Shown here: positions 22,313 through 31,509 of the stretch, piece after piece
Position numbering within the stretch: position 1 is the first letter of the stretch
How the letters are laid out: every line of letters starts with the position of its first letter
Assembly: GCA_033032865.1 (NCBI GenBank)
Contig: JAWHQI010000262.1
Span: forward strand, 930,001-994,000
From: Dactylorhiza incarnata
Taxonomy: Eukaryota > Streptophyta > Magnoliopsida > Asparagales > Orchidaceae
DNA length: 64,000 nt
Reading direction: 5' to 3'
Notes under the pieces: generated by a model
Seen by the model: only the letters and a program-made list of their open reading frames with translations
What the model was told of the DNA's origin: nothing
Databases searched by the model: none
Translations under genes and position numbers: made by a program

Positions 22313-23071
22313 ATGACTGGCGAGGACGAGCGGGACGCGAACCCCGGAGGATCACCACCCCCAGGAGCACCAGCCACAATGGAGTTGTTGGCGGATCTTA
22401 GGCGAGATCTTCTTGGAGCTTTTCGAAGCGTTCTCGCCATTGCGCTCGGCGGTTTCGCGACCCCGGCGCCCCAGGTGGCTCATCAACCTGGAGTCGGCGA
22501 GAGCGAGCCGGCTCATCGAGCTGGAAAAGAGGTGGCGGCCCAGGGAGGAGGGCGAGATCTGTCTGGGCGAGAGCTGTTCCCCACCCCTGCTGGGGGAAGC
22601 GAGAATCCGGCAAGGGAGACTCTCGCGGGGGGAAGCTCGGCCAGGGAGGTCCCGGCGAGCTGTCCTCTGACGAGATCGGCAGGAGTAGGGTCGCCCGAGG
22701 AGCTCATGAGAAGGGTAGAGCAAGTTTAGAGGGTGAGTGGGGGAAGTCCTTTCTACGAGATGGTGCTCTCGGCACCACTCCCCGAGGGATTCAAGGAGCC
22801 GACCATGATGCTGTATTCCGGCAATGAAGACCCCATTCAACACCTGCAGTGGTTCGAGGATATGGTCTCGATCAGACCCATGTCGGAAGCCTTCAAGTGT
22901 CAACTCTTTGCTACTACCCTGATGGAGACGGCGAGGGACTGGTTCCACTAGATTCCCTCAGGATCGATCTATACCTTCGAGAACTTGCGTAAAGGTTTTC
23001 TCTTACGTTTCTCCGCCATGAAGAAAAGAAAGAAGGATCCAGAGTCGCTCTTCGACATCAAGCAGAGGTGA
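22313..23071 (+). pseudogene. gag of element Y, truncated
   Basis: ATG 22313 (MTGEDERDANPGG) opens a gag homologous to that of X. The gag domain from 22740 reads FYEMVLSAPLPEGFKEP, then HLQWFEDMVS, LFATTLMETARDWFH and LRKGFLLRFSAMKKRKKD. In-frame TAG codons occur at 22727-22729 and 22949-22951. The frame ends at TGA near 23069, exactly where the 98-bp repeats start, so the C-terminal half of gag and the zinc knuckle are gone. The N-terminal region lacks the 45-bp repeats of X. Confidence 0.85.
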
Positions 23072-23850
23072 CAAATTCTTTTATGCTGGATTGCCCCGGA
23101 CGATCCCGCTGCTGGGCTCTCACTAGTGGTGGGTCAGGTTGATCTCGCGGAGAGGATGGCGAGGTTGACAGGTTCTTTTATGCTGGATTGCCCCGGACGA
23201 TCTCGCTGCCGGGCTCTCACTAGCCGGTGGGTCAGGTTGATCTCGCCGAGAGGCTGCCGAGGTTGACAGGTTCTTTTATGCTGGATTGCCCCGGACAATC
23301 CCGCTGCCGGGCTCTCACTAGCCGGTGGGTCAGGTTGATCTCGCGGAGAGGCTAGCGAGGTTGACAGGTTCTTTTATGCTGGATTGCCCCGGACGATCCC
23401 GCTGCCGGGCTCTCACTAGCCGGTGGGTCAGGTTGATCTCGCAGAGAGGCTGGCGAGGTTGACAGGTTCTTTTATGCTGGATTGCCCCGGACGATCCCGC
23501 TGTCGGGCTCTCACTAGCCGGTGGGTCAGGTTGATCTCGCGGAGAGGCTGCCGAGGTTGACAGGTTCTTTTATGCTGGATTGCCCTAGACGATCCCGCTG
23601 CCGGGCTCTCACTTGCCGGTGGGTCAGGTTGATCTCGCGGAGAGGCTGGCGAGGTTGACAGGTTCTTTTATGCTGGATTGCCCCGGACGATCCCGCTGCC
23701 GGGCTCTCACTAGCCGGTGGGTCAGGTTGATCTCGCGGAGAGGCTGGCGAGGTTGACAGGTTCTTTTATGCTGGATTGCCCCGAACGATCCCGCTGCTGG
23801 GCTCTCACTAGCTGGTGGGTCAGGTTGATCTCGCGGAGAGGCTGGCAAGG
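23072..23850 (+). repeat. Eight 98-bp tandem repeats in Y
   Basis: 'gttgacaggttcttttatg' recurs about every 98 bp (23164, 23262, 23360 and so on). Each unit contains GCCGGGCTCTCACTAGCCGG, a near-palindromic core shared with the repeats in X, and 'gggtcaggttgatctcgc'. Units are nearly identical. No coding role is implied. Confidence 0.9.
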
Positions 23851-24300
23851 GAGGGGAGTTTGGTCCCTAAGAGAGTTCGAAAGCGAGGATAACTTCTCGT
23901 TTTGGCGAGAAGGGGGGTCCTCGGCACAAGATAATAATGAGAAAAGGGGGTTTGGTCCCTAAGAAATATGCTCGGAAATTTAGGGCAACTTCTCGCTGGG
24001 CGAGAAGCGGAATTCTCAGCATATATAAAATAAGCGAGACGGCAAGGAGCGAGTACTATACACAAACTAGCGAATAAAAATGAAATCAAAGAAAATACCA
24101 AGCAAGAAAGAACAGTGCACAAAATTTCCATTCCAATGTAAGAGTTTAGTTACATTAGGCGGCGATCTCGCCAGCCCCAAAAATATACATAAAAAACAAA
24201 ATGAAAATTGTCTCCTAAGCCTCGCTCAGAAACTCCTCGTTGTCGCTATCCTTCACCGGCGGGAGCGGCCTGAAGAGCTCCGGGATGATGTCCTTGACCG
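23851..24300. other. Non-coding spacer in Y
   Basis: From the end of the repeats to the stop of the antisense gene I see no ORF of note. Two related phrases 'gtttggtccctaaga' (near 23859 and 23951) mark a roughly 90-bp direct duplication that includes 'aacttctcg..gcgagaag', another small inverted repeat. Confidence 0.5.
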
Positions 24301-26180
24301 TCATGCTTTGGCCTTGGCAACCAACAGTTCAGCTCCTTTCATGGCCTGGAAGACAAAACGAGCCGCATTCGTCGACTCTACGCGAAGCGCCTCGTCGCGG
24401 TCTCGCCTCTCTTCCTTTAAACGGTGGGGAGAAGGGGGTACGGCGGCACGAGCAAGGTCGCGGTTGAGTGCCTTCTTCCCGGTGACCTCGCCCTCCAGGC
24501 TCAGGACACGAGCATCCGAAAGCCTGGCCATCTCGGCATCCTGCGAACAAGAAACGCGTAAGACAAAACAAGTTGGGGATAAAGGAGATGCTGTAGATAA
24601 ATGACTCACCACCCCGGTCTCGGCGGCAGCTAGCTCTTCCTTCAACTCGTCGACTTTCGCCTGGGAGGCCTTGTAGGCCTCGGCAAGCTCTGCATACTCG
24701 CGCTCCAGCTGCAGGCATCTTCTCCCCGTCATGTGGGCGAGCTCCATAGCTCGCAAGTGGGACCTTGCGCTTTCATAGGCGAGGCCTCTCGCGGTTTCTT
24801 CCTTATAAGCCGTGGCGTCATCACGACCGTACATGATGAAGGAGAAGTTGAAGGCGTGGGAGGTTGCGACGTCCTTCTCCACCCAAGTGGGAAGTATGGA
24901 GGAGACGACGATCCGGTTGACCTCTTCTCTCCAGCGCACTAGGCGCTCGCCGGTTTCATCCCGGGCTCGTTCGCCGAGGTCGAAGTGCACGTGCTTCGAC
25001 GAAAGTGGCGGTGCCGAGGTCCTGACGGTGACCTCGGTTGGCTCCTCGGCTTCCAGATCCTCGGGTAGTGCGGAAGTGCCGGCCTCACGACCCGAGAGCT
25101 CGACAGGGTGCTTCCCCTTCATGGAAGCGCGCGAGCTCTCGCCCTTCTTGGGTTTCTTTGGAGTTGGCTGGCGGGAGGGTTTGCTACTCGAGGCCTCCGC
25201 ACTCTTCTTGGAAGTGGTAGCAGTCGCAGGGGTAACCTCTCGGCATGCCGCCGCCCCCATGGTAGCGAGAGCGAGGTCGGCGGAGGGTTTCATGTTGCTC
25301 GCATAAGGAGGGTGGAGGGGGATGTCTCGCTCACCTGACAAGAGTCGTGTTAGAAAGAATGCCGAGAACAAAAGAGAAACCGAGTGGTGGGGCGAGATCC
25401 TTACCTTCCCCGGGGAGCACCGGTAGTAGCTTGTCAATGTTGCGGCGGTGATGGCCCACCTCGAAGTTCTTCTTCTGAAAGAACTGACAGAGGTCGGCAT
25501 CGTGGCCGCCGAGAACGGGAGGGCGGTAGATGCTGTCGTTGTACTGGATAGGCGAGGTGGGGATATTGTCGAAGTTCCCCTTTACAAGGAAGAACTTCTG
25601 GGCCCAGAAGTGGGCCTTGTTGACGGTCTCGACGACCTTACACCCCGAGCCTACAAAATAGACGGTGCCCTCTGTATAGGCGCGGAATGAGAACAGTTTC
25701 CGGAAGACCGGAAGGCTAAATTCGATGCGCTCCTCGCGCAGGAAGCAGGCGAAACCCACGATCACCGCCATCACGTTAGGGGTGAGTTGGGAGAGAACTA
25801 CACCATAGTGCCTGAGCACCTGGAAAACCACAAATGATGAAAACTGTTGCGAGCGAGACTGATCCCGCGAGAAGAATGAAGAGGAAAAGAGAACGTACCT
25901 GGCGAATCTCGGGCCAGAGGGGGAAGTCGCAGGCCCACCGCGAAATGTGTGATGGGGATGGCGATCTCGTCGGGCCGGAGGGTGTTAATCACCTCGTCTT
26001 CCCCCGGCCGGCGAGCTGTGAACTCGGGGGGGGGGGGGGGGGGGGGGTTACGAAGTCGGACAAGGAAGTGAGGTATTCATCCTCGCTCATGTTGCAGCAA
26101 AAGAAGTCGTGTTCACAGAAAGCCCAGGCACATTTTAGCCGACCTTCGGCCTCACGGTCGTCCTTCCCGGTTTTCACCAT
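24301..26180 (-). pseudogene. Spliced antisense gene, Transposase_28 / 'putative gypsy type transposon' family
   Basis: Four minus-strand exons fit GT-AG rules: 26180-25899, 25819-25405, 25334-24610 and 24540-24301, with introns of 79, 70 and 69 bp. Exon 1 encodes an acidic start (MSEDEYLTSLSDF at 26090 is an alternative start) and DEIAIPITHFAVGLRLP. Exon 2 encodes VLRHYGVVLSQLTPN, VIVGFACF and FWAQKFFLVKG, the hallmark blocks of the plant Transposase_28 family (PF04195). Exon 3 is basic and Ser-rich, then becomes coiled coil; exon 4 completes the coil. About 550 residues in total. Function is unknown. Two frame breaks lie in exon 1: a G22 run (26026-26047) and an extra C near 25920. Exons 2-4 stay open and in phase across the junctions. 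Confidence 0.7.
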
Positions 26181-26640
26181 CTGGAATACCTGCGGGAACT
26201 AGAATGGAGGAAAGCGAGAACAGACTGGCGAGAGCTCTGCAACTGAGAGGGAGACGGTAGAGAAACGGCATTAATGAGAAGCTATTTATAGAAAAATGAA
26301 AATGGCGGGAAGAAGCCCAAGCGCCAGGGGTACGGTTAGTCAAAACGTCACATCATGGGGACACGCAAAACGAAAATCATTCCACCAATGACCGGGGAGC
26401 GAGATCAATCTGCAGGGTTAGTCCAAATAAATGATTTGCGAGCAGAAACAGTACTAGCAGGCGAAAACAAGATAAAGGATAGGCAGCAGTATAGAAGCCA
26501 CAAGCAATAGCACATTTAATAATTGTCCACAGTTCTTAGTGAGCGAAAGCTAATCGAGGCCACAGCCATGCGAGATTGTTCGGAATAACAATACAAAAAT
26601 AACGGAAATGTTCCACGAAGAAAAAACTAAAGTTGCGAGA
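26181..26640. other. Spacer between antisense ORFs of Y
   Basis: I see no protein signature here. The segment 26200-26330 reads as a possible 5' leader of the antisense gene on the minus strand, with a TATA-like 'ctataaatagc' on minus near 26280-26290. The rest is unremarkable. Confidence 0.4.
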
Positions 26641-27018
26641 TCAGTAAGACAGCCACTGCCCTCTGCCGCCGCCTCGCGGTCCCATCCTCGGCGGCCTCCT
26701 GCGGTTATGGAATTCAGCAGCAGCGCGGGCGTCGCGATCAATCAGGTGGGCGAAATCTTTAATCCTCGCTATGAGCATCTCCTCGGAGGTCGCGGACTCA
26801 TCGGGATCGCGAGGCATTGCAGCACGAAGTTTATCGCACTCATCCATCAGAGAAGCATATCGTTCCTCGGCGGCCTGCCTGTCCACTCTCGCCTGGATGT
26901 TGAGGTCCTGCAGCATCTGGTTTTGCTTTTGGAATAACTCCGCGGTTCGCTGTTTTATCACCTCGGGTTCTCGCGAATCGCCCAGGAAGTCCTCCACCTG
27001 CTCAGGAAAGGGGGACAT
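26641..27018 (-). CDS. Antisense coiled-coil ORF of element Y
   Basis: A 125-residue uninterrupted frame: MSPFPEQVEDFLGD, a Gln/Glu/Arg-rich middle (KQRTAELFQKQNQML, then ARVDRQAAEERYASLMDECDKL) that should form a coiled coil, and a basic Arg/Gly-rich C-terminus (RRRPPRMGPRGGGRG). I do not recognise a family. It lies upstream of the spliced antisense gene on the same strand and could be a separate ORF or a first exon; no donor site was confirmed. The RG-rich tail suggests nucleic acid binding, which is inference only. Confidence 0.5.
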   Translation of the reverse strand: MSPFPEQVEDFLGDSREPEVIKQRTAELFQKQNQMLQDLNIQARVDRQAAEERYASLMDECDKLRAAMPRDPDESATSEEMLIARIKDFAHLIDRDARAAAEFHNRRRPPRMGPRGGGRGQWLSY

Positions 27019-27275
27019 TTACTCATCCCTGAATTCGGAGTCGGTGTGTTGGGTCTCGCAGTCCGCTGAAGAGGGTTGCACGCGAGGTTAGGAGGGACAA
27101 ATATTAGGGTAAATATCAGAGATGCGAGAAGGCTTACCCGGGGGAGGGCGAAAAGAACCCGGCGGAGGATCGAAGGCGGTGCCATAGTAAGAGATGTGAG
27201 TCTTCCCCTTTCCATGGGGGTATTTCGCTGTACCTACGAGGCGACCTTTCGGCCGGTGCGAGCCGCCTGAGTCCT
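27019..27275. other. End of recognisable Y sequence
   Basis: GC-rich sequence with Y-like 'gcgag' words but no ORF I can assign and no LTR end. A degenerate tract ends near 27275, where the arm of the first foldback element starts. Confidence 0.4.
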
Positions 27276-27805
27276 CTCTGGCCTGTTTCTCAGCACAGCG
27301 GGTTGTTGGAGGGGGGTCTCGAACCCACAACCTCCCTTGATGAGAAACCTTCAACAGTTCTCATCACCAACTGAGCTGCAGCTCAGTTGGTGTTGAGCTG
27401 CAACTCAGTTGGTATTGAGCTGCAGCTCAGTTGGTGTTGAGCTGCAGCTCAATTGTTGTTGAGCTGCAGCTCAGTTGGTGTTGAACTGCAGCTTAGTTGG
27501 TGTTGAGCTGCAGCTCAGTTGGTGATGAGACCTGTTTGAAGAGGTTCTTATCAAGGGAGGTTGTGGGTTCGAGACCCCCCTCCAACAACGCGCTGCGCCT
27601 GAGAAACAGGGCCAGAGAGGCGTTGGGGTGTACGGCCTGCAGGCTTGTTGTTGACCGGTGGATCAGGCTGAACCGGCGGTACAGTGTCCTATGGCGGGGC
27701 CAGTGACCCGGATGGGCTTTGTCAGGCCGTCCCAGAATGGGCCTGGGCCGTCGGTGCTGGCAGTTCTGGGCTAGGGGCCCGGTTCTGGCTAGACAGGACT
27801 GTTAC
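27276..27805 (+). mobile_element. Foldback element 1 with truncated left arm
   Basis: The right arm (27526-27805) runs from 'gatgagacctgtttgaagagg' through 'gggttcgagacccccctcc', 'gtacggcctgcagg' and 'gggcctgggccgtcgg' to 'ctgttac'. The left arm is the inverse but keeps only the inner about 95 bp (27276-27370). The centre is expanded by seven 22-bp palindromic units. Non-coding. It abuts foldback 2 through the palindrome ttactaaaagtgcacttttt. Confidence 0.75.
27371..27525 (+). repeat. Seven 22-bp units at the foldback centre
   Basis: The unit 'gagctgcagctcagttggtg(t)t' repeats seven times with small changes. It contains the palindrome GAGCTGCAGCTC and the tRNA A-box-like word GCAGCTCAGTTGG. 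In foldback 2 the same spot holds a single unit, so the array expanded in element 1 only. Confidence 0.85.
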
Positions 27806-27821
27806 TAAAAGTGCACTTTTT

Positions 27822-28411
27822 GTAACAGTACTGGCTAGCCTGACCTGGGCCGCTAGCCCAGTACTGCCGGCACCGACGGCCCAGGCCCATTCTGGGACGG
27901 CCTGACCAAGCCCATCCGGGTCACTAGCCCCGCCCTAGGACACTGTACCGCCGGTTTAGCCTGACCCACCGGTAAACAACAAGCCTGCAGGTCGTACACC
28001 CCAACGCCTTTCTGGCCCTGTTTCTCAGGCGCAGCGCGTTATTGGATGGGGGTCTCGAACCCACAACCTCCCTTGATAAGAACCTCTTCAAACAGGTCTC
28101 ATCACCAACTGAGCTGCAGCTCAGTTGGTGATGAGAGCTGTTTGAAGAGGTTCTTATCAAGGGAGGTTGTGGGTTCGAGACCCCCCTCCAACAACGCGCT
28201 GCGCCTGAGAAATAGGGCCAAAGAGGCGTTGGGGTGTACGGCCTGCATGATTGTTGTTGACCGGTGGGTCAGGCTGAACCGGTGGTACAGTGTCCTAGGG
28301 CGGGGCCAGTGTCCCGGATGGGCTTGGTCAGGCCGTCCCAGAATGGGCCTGGGCCGTCGGTGCTGGCAGTACTGGGCTAGGGGCCCGGGTCAGGCTAGCC
28401 AGTACTGTTAC
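27822..28411 (+). mobile_element. Foldback element 2: near-complete 590-bp palindrome with tRNA-like boxes
   Basis: The ends are GTAACAGTACTGGCTAG and its complement CTAGCCAGTACTGTTAC (28411). The two halves are complementary over almost their full 290 bp, meeting at 'caactgagctgcagctcagttg' near 28120. Each arm holds, reading outward, CAGCTCAGTTGGTGATGAG (A-box-like), 'ttatcaagggagg' and GTGGGTTCGAGACCC (B-box-like T arm), so both strands carry an internal Pol III promoter-like pair. It cannot fold as a proper tRNA because no acceptor stem pairs. It is best seen as a foldback or MITE-like element built on a tRNA-derived SINE-like body. Confidence 0.75.
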
Positions 28412-29190
28412 ACCGTACCTATGTGAATAAGAGTAGGAATGTTCATGAGGTATATCTGGGTATGGAGGATGAGAAAATTGGTGTGGGAATGTATATTGGG
28501 ATTGATATGACCCAACACTCTCACAAATATGCTTTAATGGCTGATTCAGGACTTTAATCTGTGAGTGTGGATGATTGCTTCTCGTCTGTGTTGGTCAGAG
28601 ATTTTTATAACTAATTGGGAGATCCAGTTCGGATTGCACTCTACGGTGGTGTGCGATCATATATCCAAGGCCACGAGGTGGTGATTTTGCACTAGGATTT
28701 ATAGGAGGAATTCGGCCTGGTGGAGTGTGACACATGATTAAATACAGTGGAGATATTTCGTACACAATGAGATTGGACTCCAATAAACATAGTTTTTCAT
28801 GGTCAGGATGATGCTAGGGACTTGATCACTTTGGTTACTACACTGACGCCCGATGCATACATTATCCATGAGATTCTCCATCATACTGTTATGTTCAAGG
28901 CTGGCGACACAAGGATGATCACGACCCGGCTGAGTATGGTCACATATCATATATTGGAGAAAATATCCTTTGATGTGGCCGATCTTCTCTTATCAAAGAT
29001 GACAGGATTGTCAAAGATGAGGTGATTTATTATGAAGGGACTCAAGCTTACTCCAACACTGGACGAGGAGGCCGATTGGGACAATCTCGGGGAGGAGCAG
29101 CCTCGTCGATTATTTCATCAAACTCGACAAGACAGAGATGGAGGGGAGAGCAGCAGCTGGGGAAAAGATGATTGACCCCCTTTTTTATTT
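28412..29190 (+). pseudogene. Decayed retroelement ORF, family uncertain
   Basis: With frameshifts and stops, the frame gives VYLGMEDEKIGVGMYIG, YALMADSGL, SYIQGHEVVIL, then an open part (about 28822-29025) AYIIHEILHHTVMF and TRLSMVTYHILEKISFDVADLLL, and finally an acidic Gln/Arg-rich tail (29040-29175). The pattern loosely recalls accessory ORFs of plant retroelements annotated as 'putative plant transposon protein', but the match is by eye. At least five stops occur. It may be the 5' portion of the third ORF that continues at 29860. Confidence 0.35.
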
Positions 29191-29390
29191 TGCATATAAT
29201 AATACAGGTTTGGGATAGGTTTTTAATTTTTTGTTCCTATTGTCAAGCGGTAGATACTACCGCTGGCGTTAGTAGTAGAAGTTATTTTTGAACGTTGATT
29301 TATTTTGGACTAAATGTTTTTTGATTTTAGTGAACTATTATGCTTATATATATATATATATACGAGTGATAAGAACGGGCCTCCGGCCCG
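29191..29390. other. AT-rich spacer
   Basis: About 200 bp without an ORF. It contains a (TA)n tract at 29346-29362 and ends where the minisatellite begins. Confidence 0.5.
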
Positions 29391-29790
29391 ATCCAAGGCG
29401 ACATTTTTCGTGGGGGCTAACATTTGTCATGGTGGAGGGGGCATTTGTCGTGGGGCCGACATTTGTCGTGGGTGGCGACATTTGTCGTGGGGGGCGATAT
29501 TTGCGTGGTGGGCGATATTTGTCGTGGGGGGCTTCATTTATCGTGAGGGGCTACATTTTTCGGGGGCGAGACATTTGTTGTGGGAGAAGATATTTATCGC
29601 GGGAGCAACATGTTTCGTGGGGGAGACATTTGTCATGGGGGGCGGCATTTGTGGTTGGGAAGGCATTTGTCGTGGAAGGCGACATTTGTTATTGGGGTGA
29701 CATTTATTATGGGGGCAACATTTCTTGTGAAAGGCGACATTTGTCGTCGATGCTACATTTGTCAAGGGGGCGACATTTATTTTTTGGGAA
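29391..29790 (+). repeat. 18-21-bp minisatellite, about 20 units
   Basis: The consensus 'acatttgtcgtggggggcg' is repeated with drift from about 29398 to 29785. Unit length varies from 18 to 21, so the open frames that cross it (Gly/Arg/Ser-rich, up to 173 residues) are by-products. The strand bias is strong: G-rich on plus. Confidence 0.85.
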
Positions 29791-29859
29791 TAAGAATACA
29801 ATACAGTAATCCTAAATTATTAAGATCCAAAAAGAATAAAAATTAGGAGAAACCAAACT

Positions 29860-31290
29860 AACTAATGCCCCTAAGTTTTTTGAGAATCCTAAATAAGAGA
29901 GATTTCAAGAAGAATGATGTGTCAGAAGTGTACAAGATCTAGGCAGATATTGTGGGGAAGGTGTTGTTATGCAAAATCTCAGCACATGATGTTATTCCTA
30001 AGCAGCTGCTGCAGATTATGCGTGTTCTAGTCCTCAATAAGAAAATAAACTGGGGGAGGTGCCTCCTTAAGCCCATAAATACTCACATAAGGAGAATGCT
30101 TATATGAGAATGATTAGCCAAGTCCTGCTCCATCATTACCCAATAGTCTGCAAATCAAAAGGGTGCCTATTCCACCTAACAAAAGAATTAATATAGGAAT
30201 CTTCTCAATGTGGACCAAGCAAATTTTGAAGCCTAGTCAAGATCCAACCTCACCTCCTCCTCAAGATTTTGAGAGACATCTACCAGATCCCCCAAGGGAT
30301 AATATTCCTCCTCATGACACCCCAGCAACTCAACATGATACTAATCAAGATGCTGACCCAGCCCCACTCAACCAGGCCAGCTCTTCCATCCCTGCCATAG
30401 AACCTACACATCGGGTCTCTCTCCAACCAAAAAAACAACCATCCACAAAAATCACAGATAATGAGTGTGCTCCCCTACCACCATTTCATATCTCTCTAGA
30501 AGTCTATCAATCCCTCTCTCCTATAGATCTTCCAGACTTCAATGATAAACTCACAGCATTCCCCCCAGCAATTCTACCCACACCTACTCCTCCTAGATCT
30601 CATGTTCATACTCCCTCTTTTGATGTTGAACAAGCCATTTCTAAGGCAGTAGGGTTGGCCTCAAGCACATTTACTGACCTACTGGCCAATCAAGACAGAA
30701 AATTCAATAAGAAATACAAGAATCAAAAGAGTCACTCTTATCTCTCAAGACAATTTTATCCTCCTCCATGGTCACTAAAGAGTTCTTAACCTCTATTATC
30801 AGCAAGGTTAAGAAGGGGGAGAAGATTCAAGAGGAGGAGTTACTTAACCAGGGAATTCAGAATGTCCAGGAAAAGAATAAGAGTGCAGCAGAAGAGATTG
30901 CTCCAGATACTGAGGCTCATGACCCAAATAAGCTAACTATTTTCCAAACAAGAACAGTTCATATGGAGCCAGTTGAGAATCCTCCAGCAAAGTCTACATC
31001 AATTTAGGGGGAGCCAACTGTAGAAACCCAGAGGGAGCTTCCATCAACTCAGGGGGAGCTCCTTGAAGATGATTTACTTTTGGATGAAGTATCAAAGATT
31101 GCTCAGGAAGCTGCTCAGGATACTAAAGAGAATGCACAAACTCAATGGGAGCTTCTCAAAGAGAATGATATGAATGAAGAAGTTGACAAGGATCTTGAAG
31201 ATATTGAACCTATTGTCTTTGTTGCAAGAAAGGTGATACCTCTGGTATTCTCAAGGAAAAGGAAAACCCCTGACAAAGAATAATGAGGTC
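29860..31290 (+). pseudogene. Third ORF of family-1 retroelement, proline-rich
   Basis: Parts in order: a helical block with shifts (about 29880-30130; SAHDVIPKQLLQIMRVLVLNKKINWGR...), which recalls the 'putative plant transposon protein' region of Sirevirus envelope-like ORFs; an open proline-rich frame 30163-30789 (TSPPPQDFERHLPDPPRD, FPPAILPTPTPPRS); and charged segments 30768-31007 and 31080-31283 (DKDLEDIEPIVF, SRKRKTPDKE stop). Its position just before the purine tract and LTR B matches the extra 3' ORF of Sireviruses. The function of that ORF is not established. Frameshifts at about 30160, 30775 and 31007 make it a pseudogene. Confidence 0.5.
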
Positions 31291-31509
31291 CAAGTATTCT
31301 GTATATATGAACACTCTACATTCTAACATCTGGAGCACACAGTTGTGTTGAAAAATATAACTACTTGACAATATATGATATGGTATGTGATTTCTTCACT
31401 TATGTTGTTAGTGTTTTATGTATAATTTCTTGTATTTTGAATTGATGACAAAATATGAGTAAAATCACTCTATTAATCTGTAAAATTTGTTAAGATAAAT
31501 ATGAGAGAT
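31291..31509. other. 3' untranslated region and purine tract before LTR B
   Basis: AT-rich, containing 'ttgatgacaaaatatgag', a phrase common near the 3' end of copia elements. It ends 'taagataaatatgagagat', the worn counterpart of 'gataaatagggggagat' before LTR C. This is the plus-strand primer site. Confidence 0.6.

Larger units (their letters stand above)
21590..27275 (+). mobile_element. Element Y: Tat-like Ty3 relative of X, 3' end lost
   Basis: Y shares with X the LTR start TGTACAACCC, the LTR end GGTTTCAACA, the TATAAATAGGA promoter, the conserved GGTGCGGTGAGCGTGGAGT block after the LTR, and a homologous gag. Unlike X it has a spliced antisense gene (24301-26180) and a second antisense ORF (26641-27018). 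Antisense ORFs near the 3' end are known from Tat-branch elements. Protease, reverse transcriptase and integrase are absent; gag jumps straight into 98-bp repeats. No 3' LTR is seen: the sequence ends at a foldback element near 27276. The left flank 'ggtaa' is the predicted target duplication. Confidence 0.75.

Noticed and set aside
24080..25306. Plus-strand ORFs in the 24-25.3 kb region
   Set aside because: Shadows of the minus-strand spliced gene, whose exons match a known family and splice rules.
28110..28195. Functional tRNA gene in the foldback
   Set aside because: A-box-like and T-arm sequences are present, but the acceptor stem and a proper anticodon arm do not form.
29288..29809. 173-residue ORF over the minisatellite
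   Set aside because: Follows the 18-21-bp repeats only; unit lengths vary and several frames are open.
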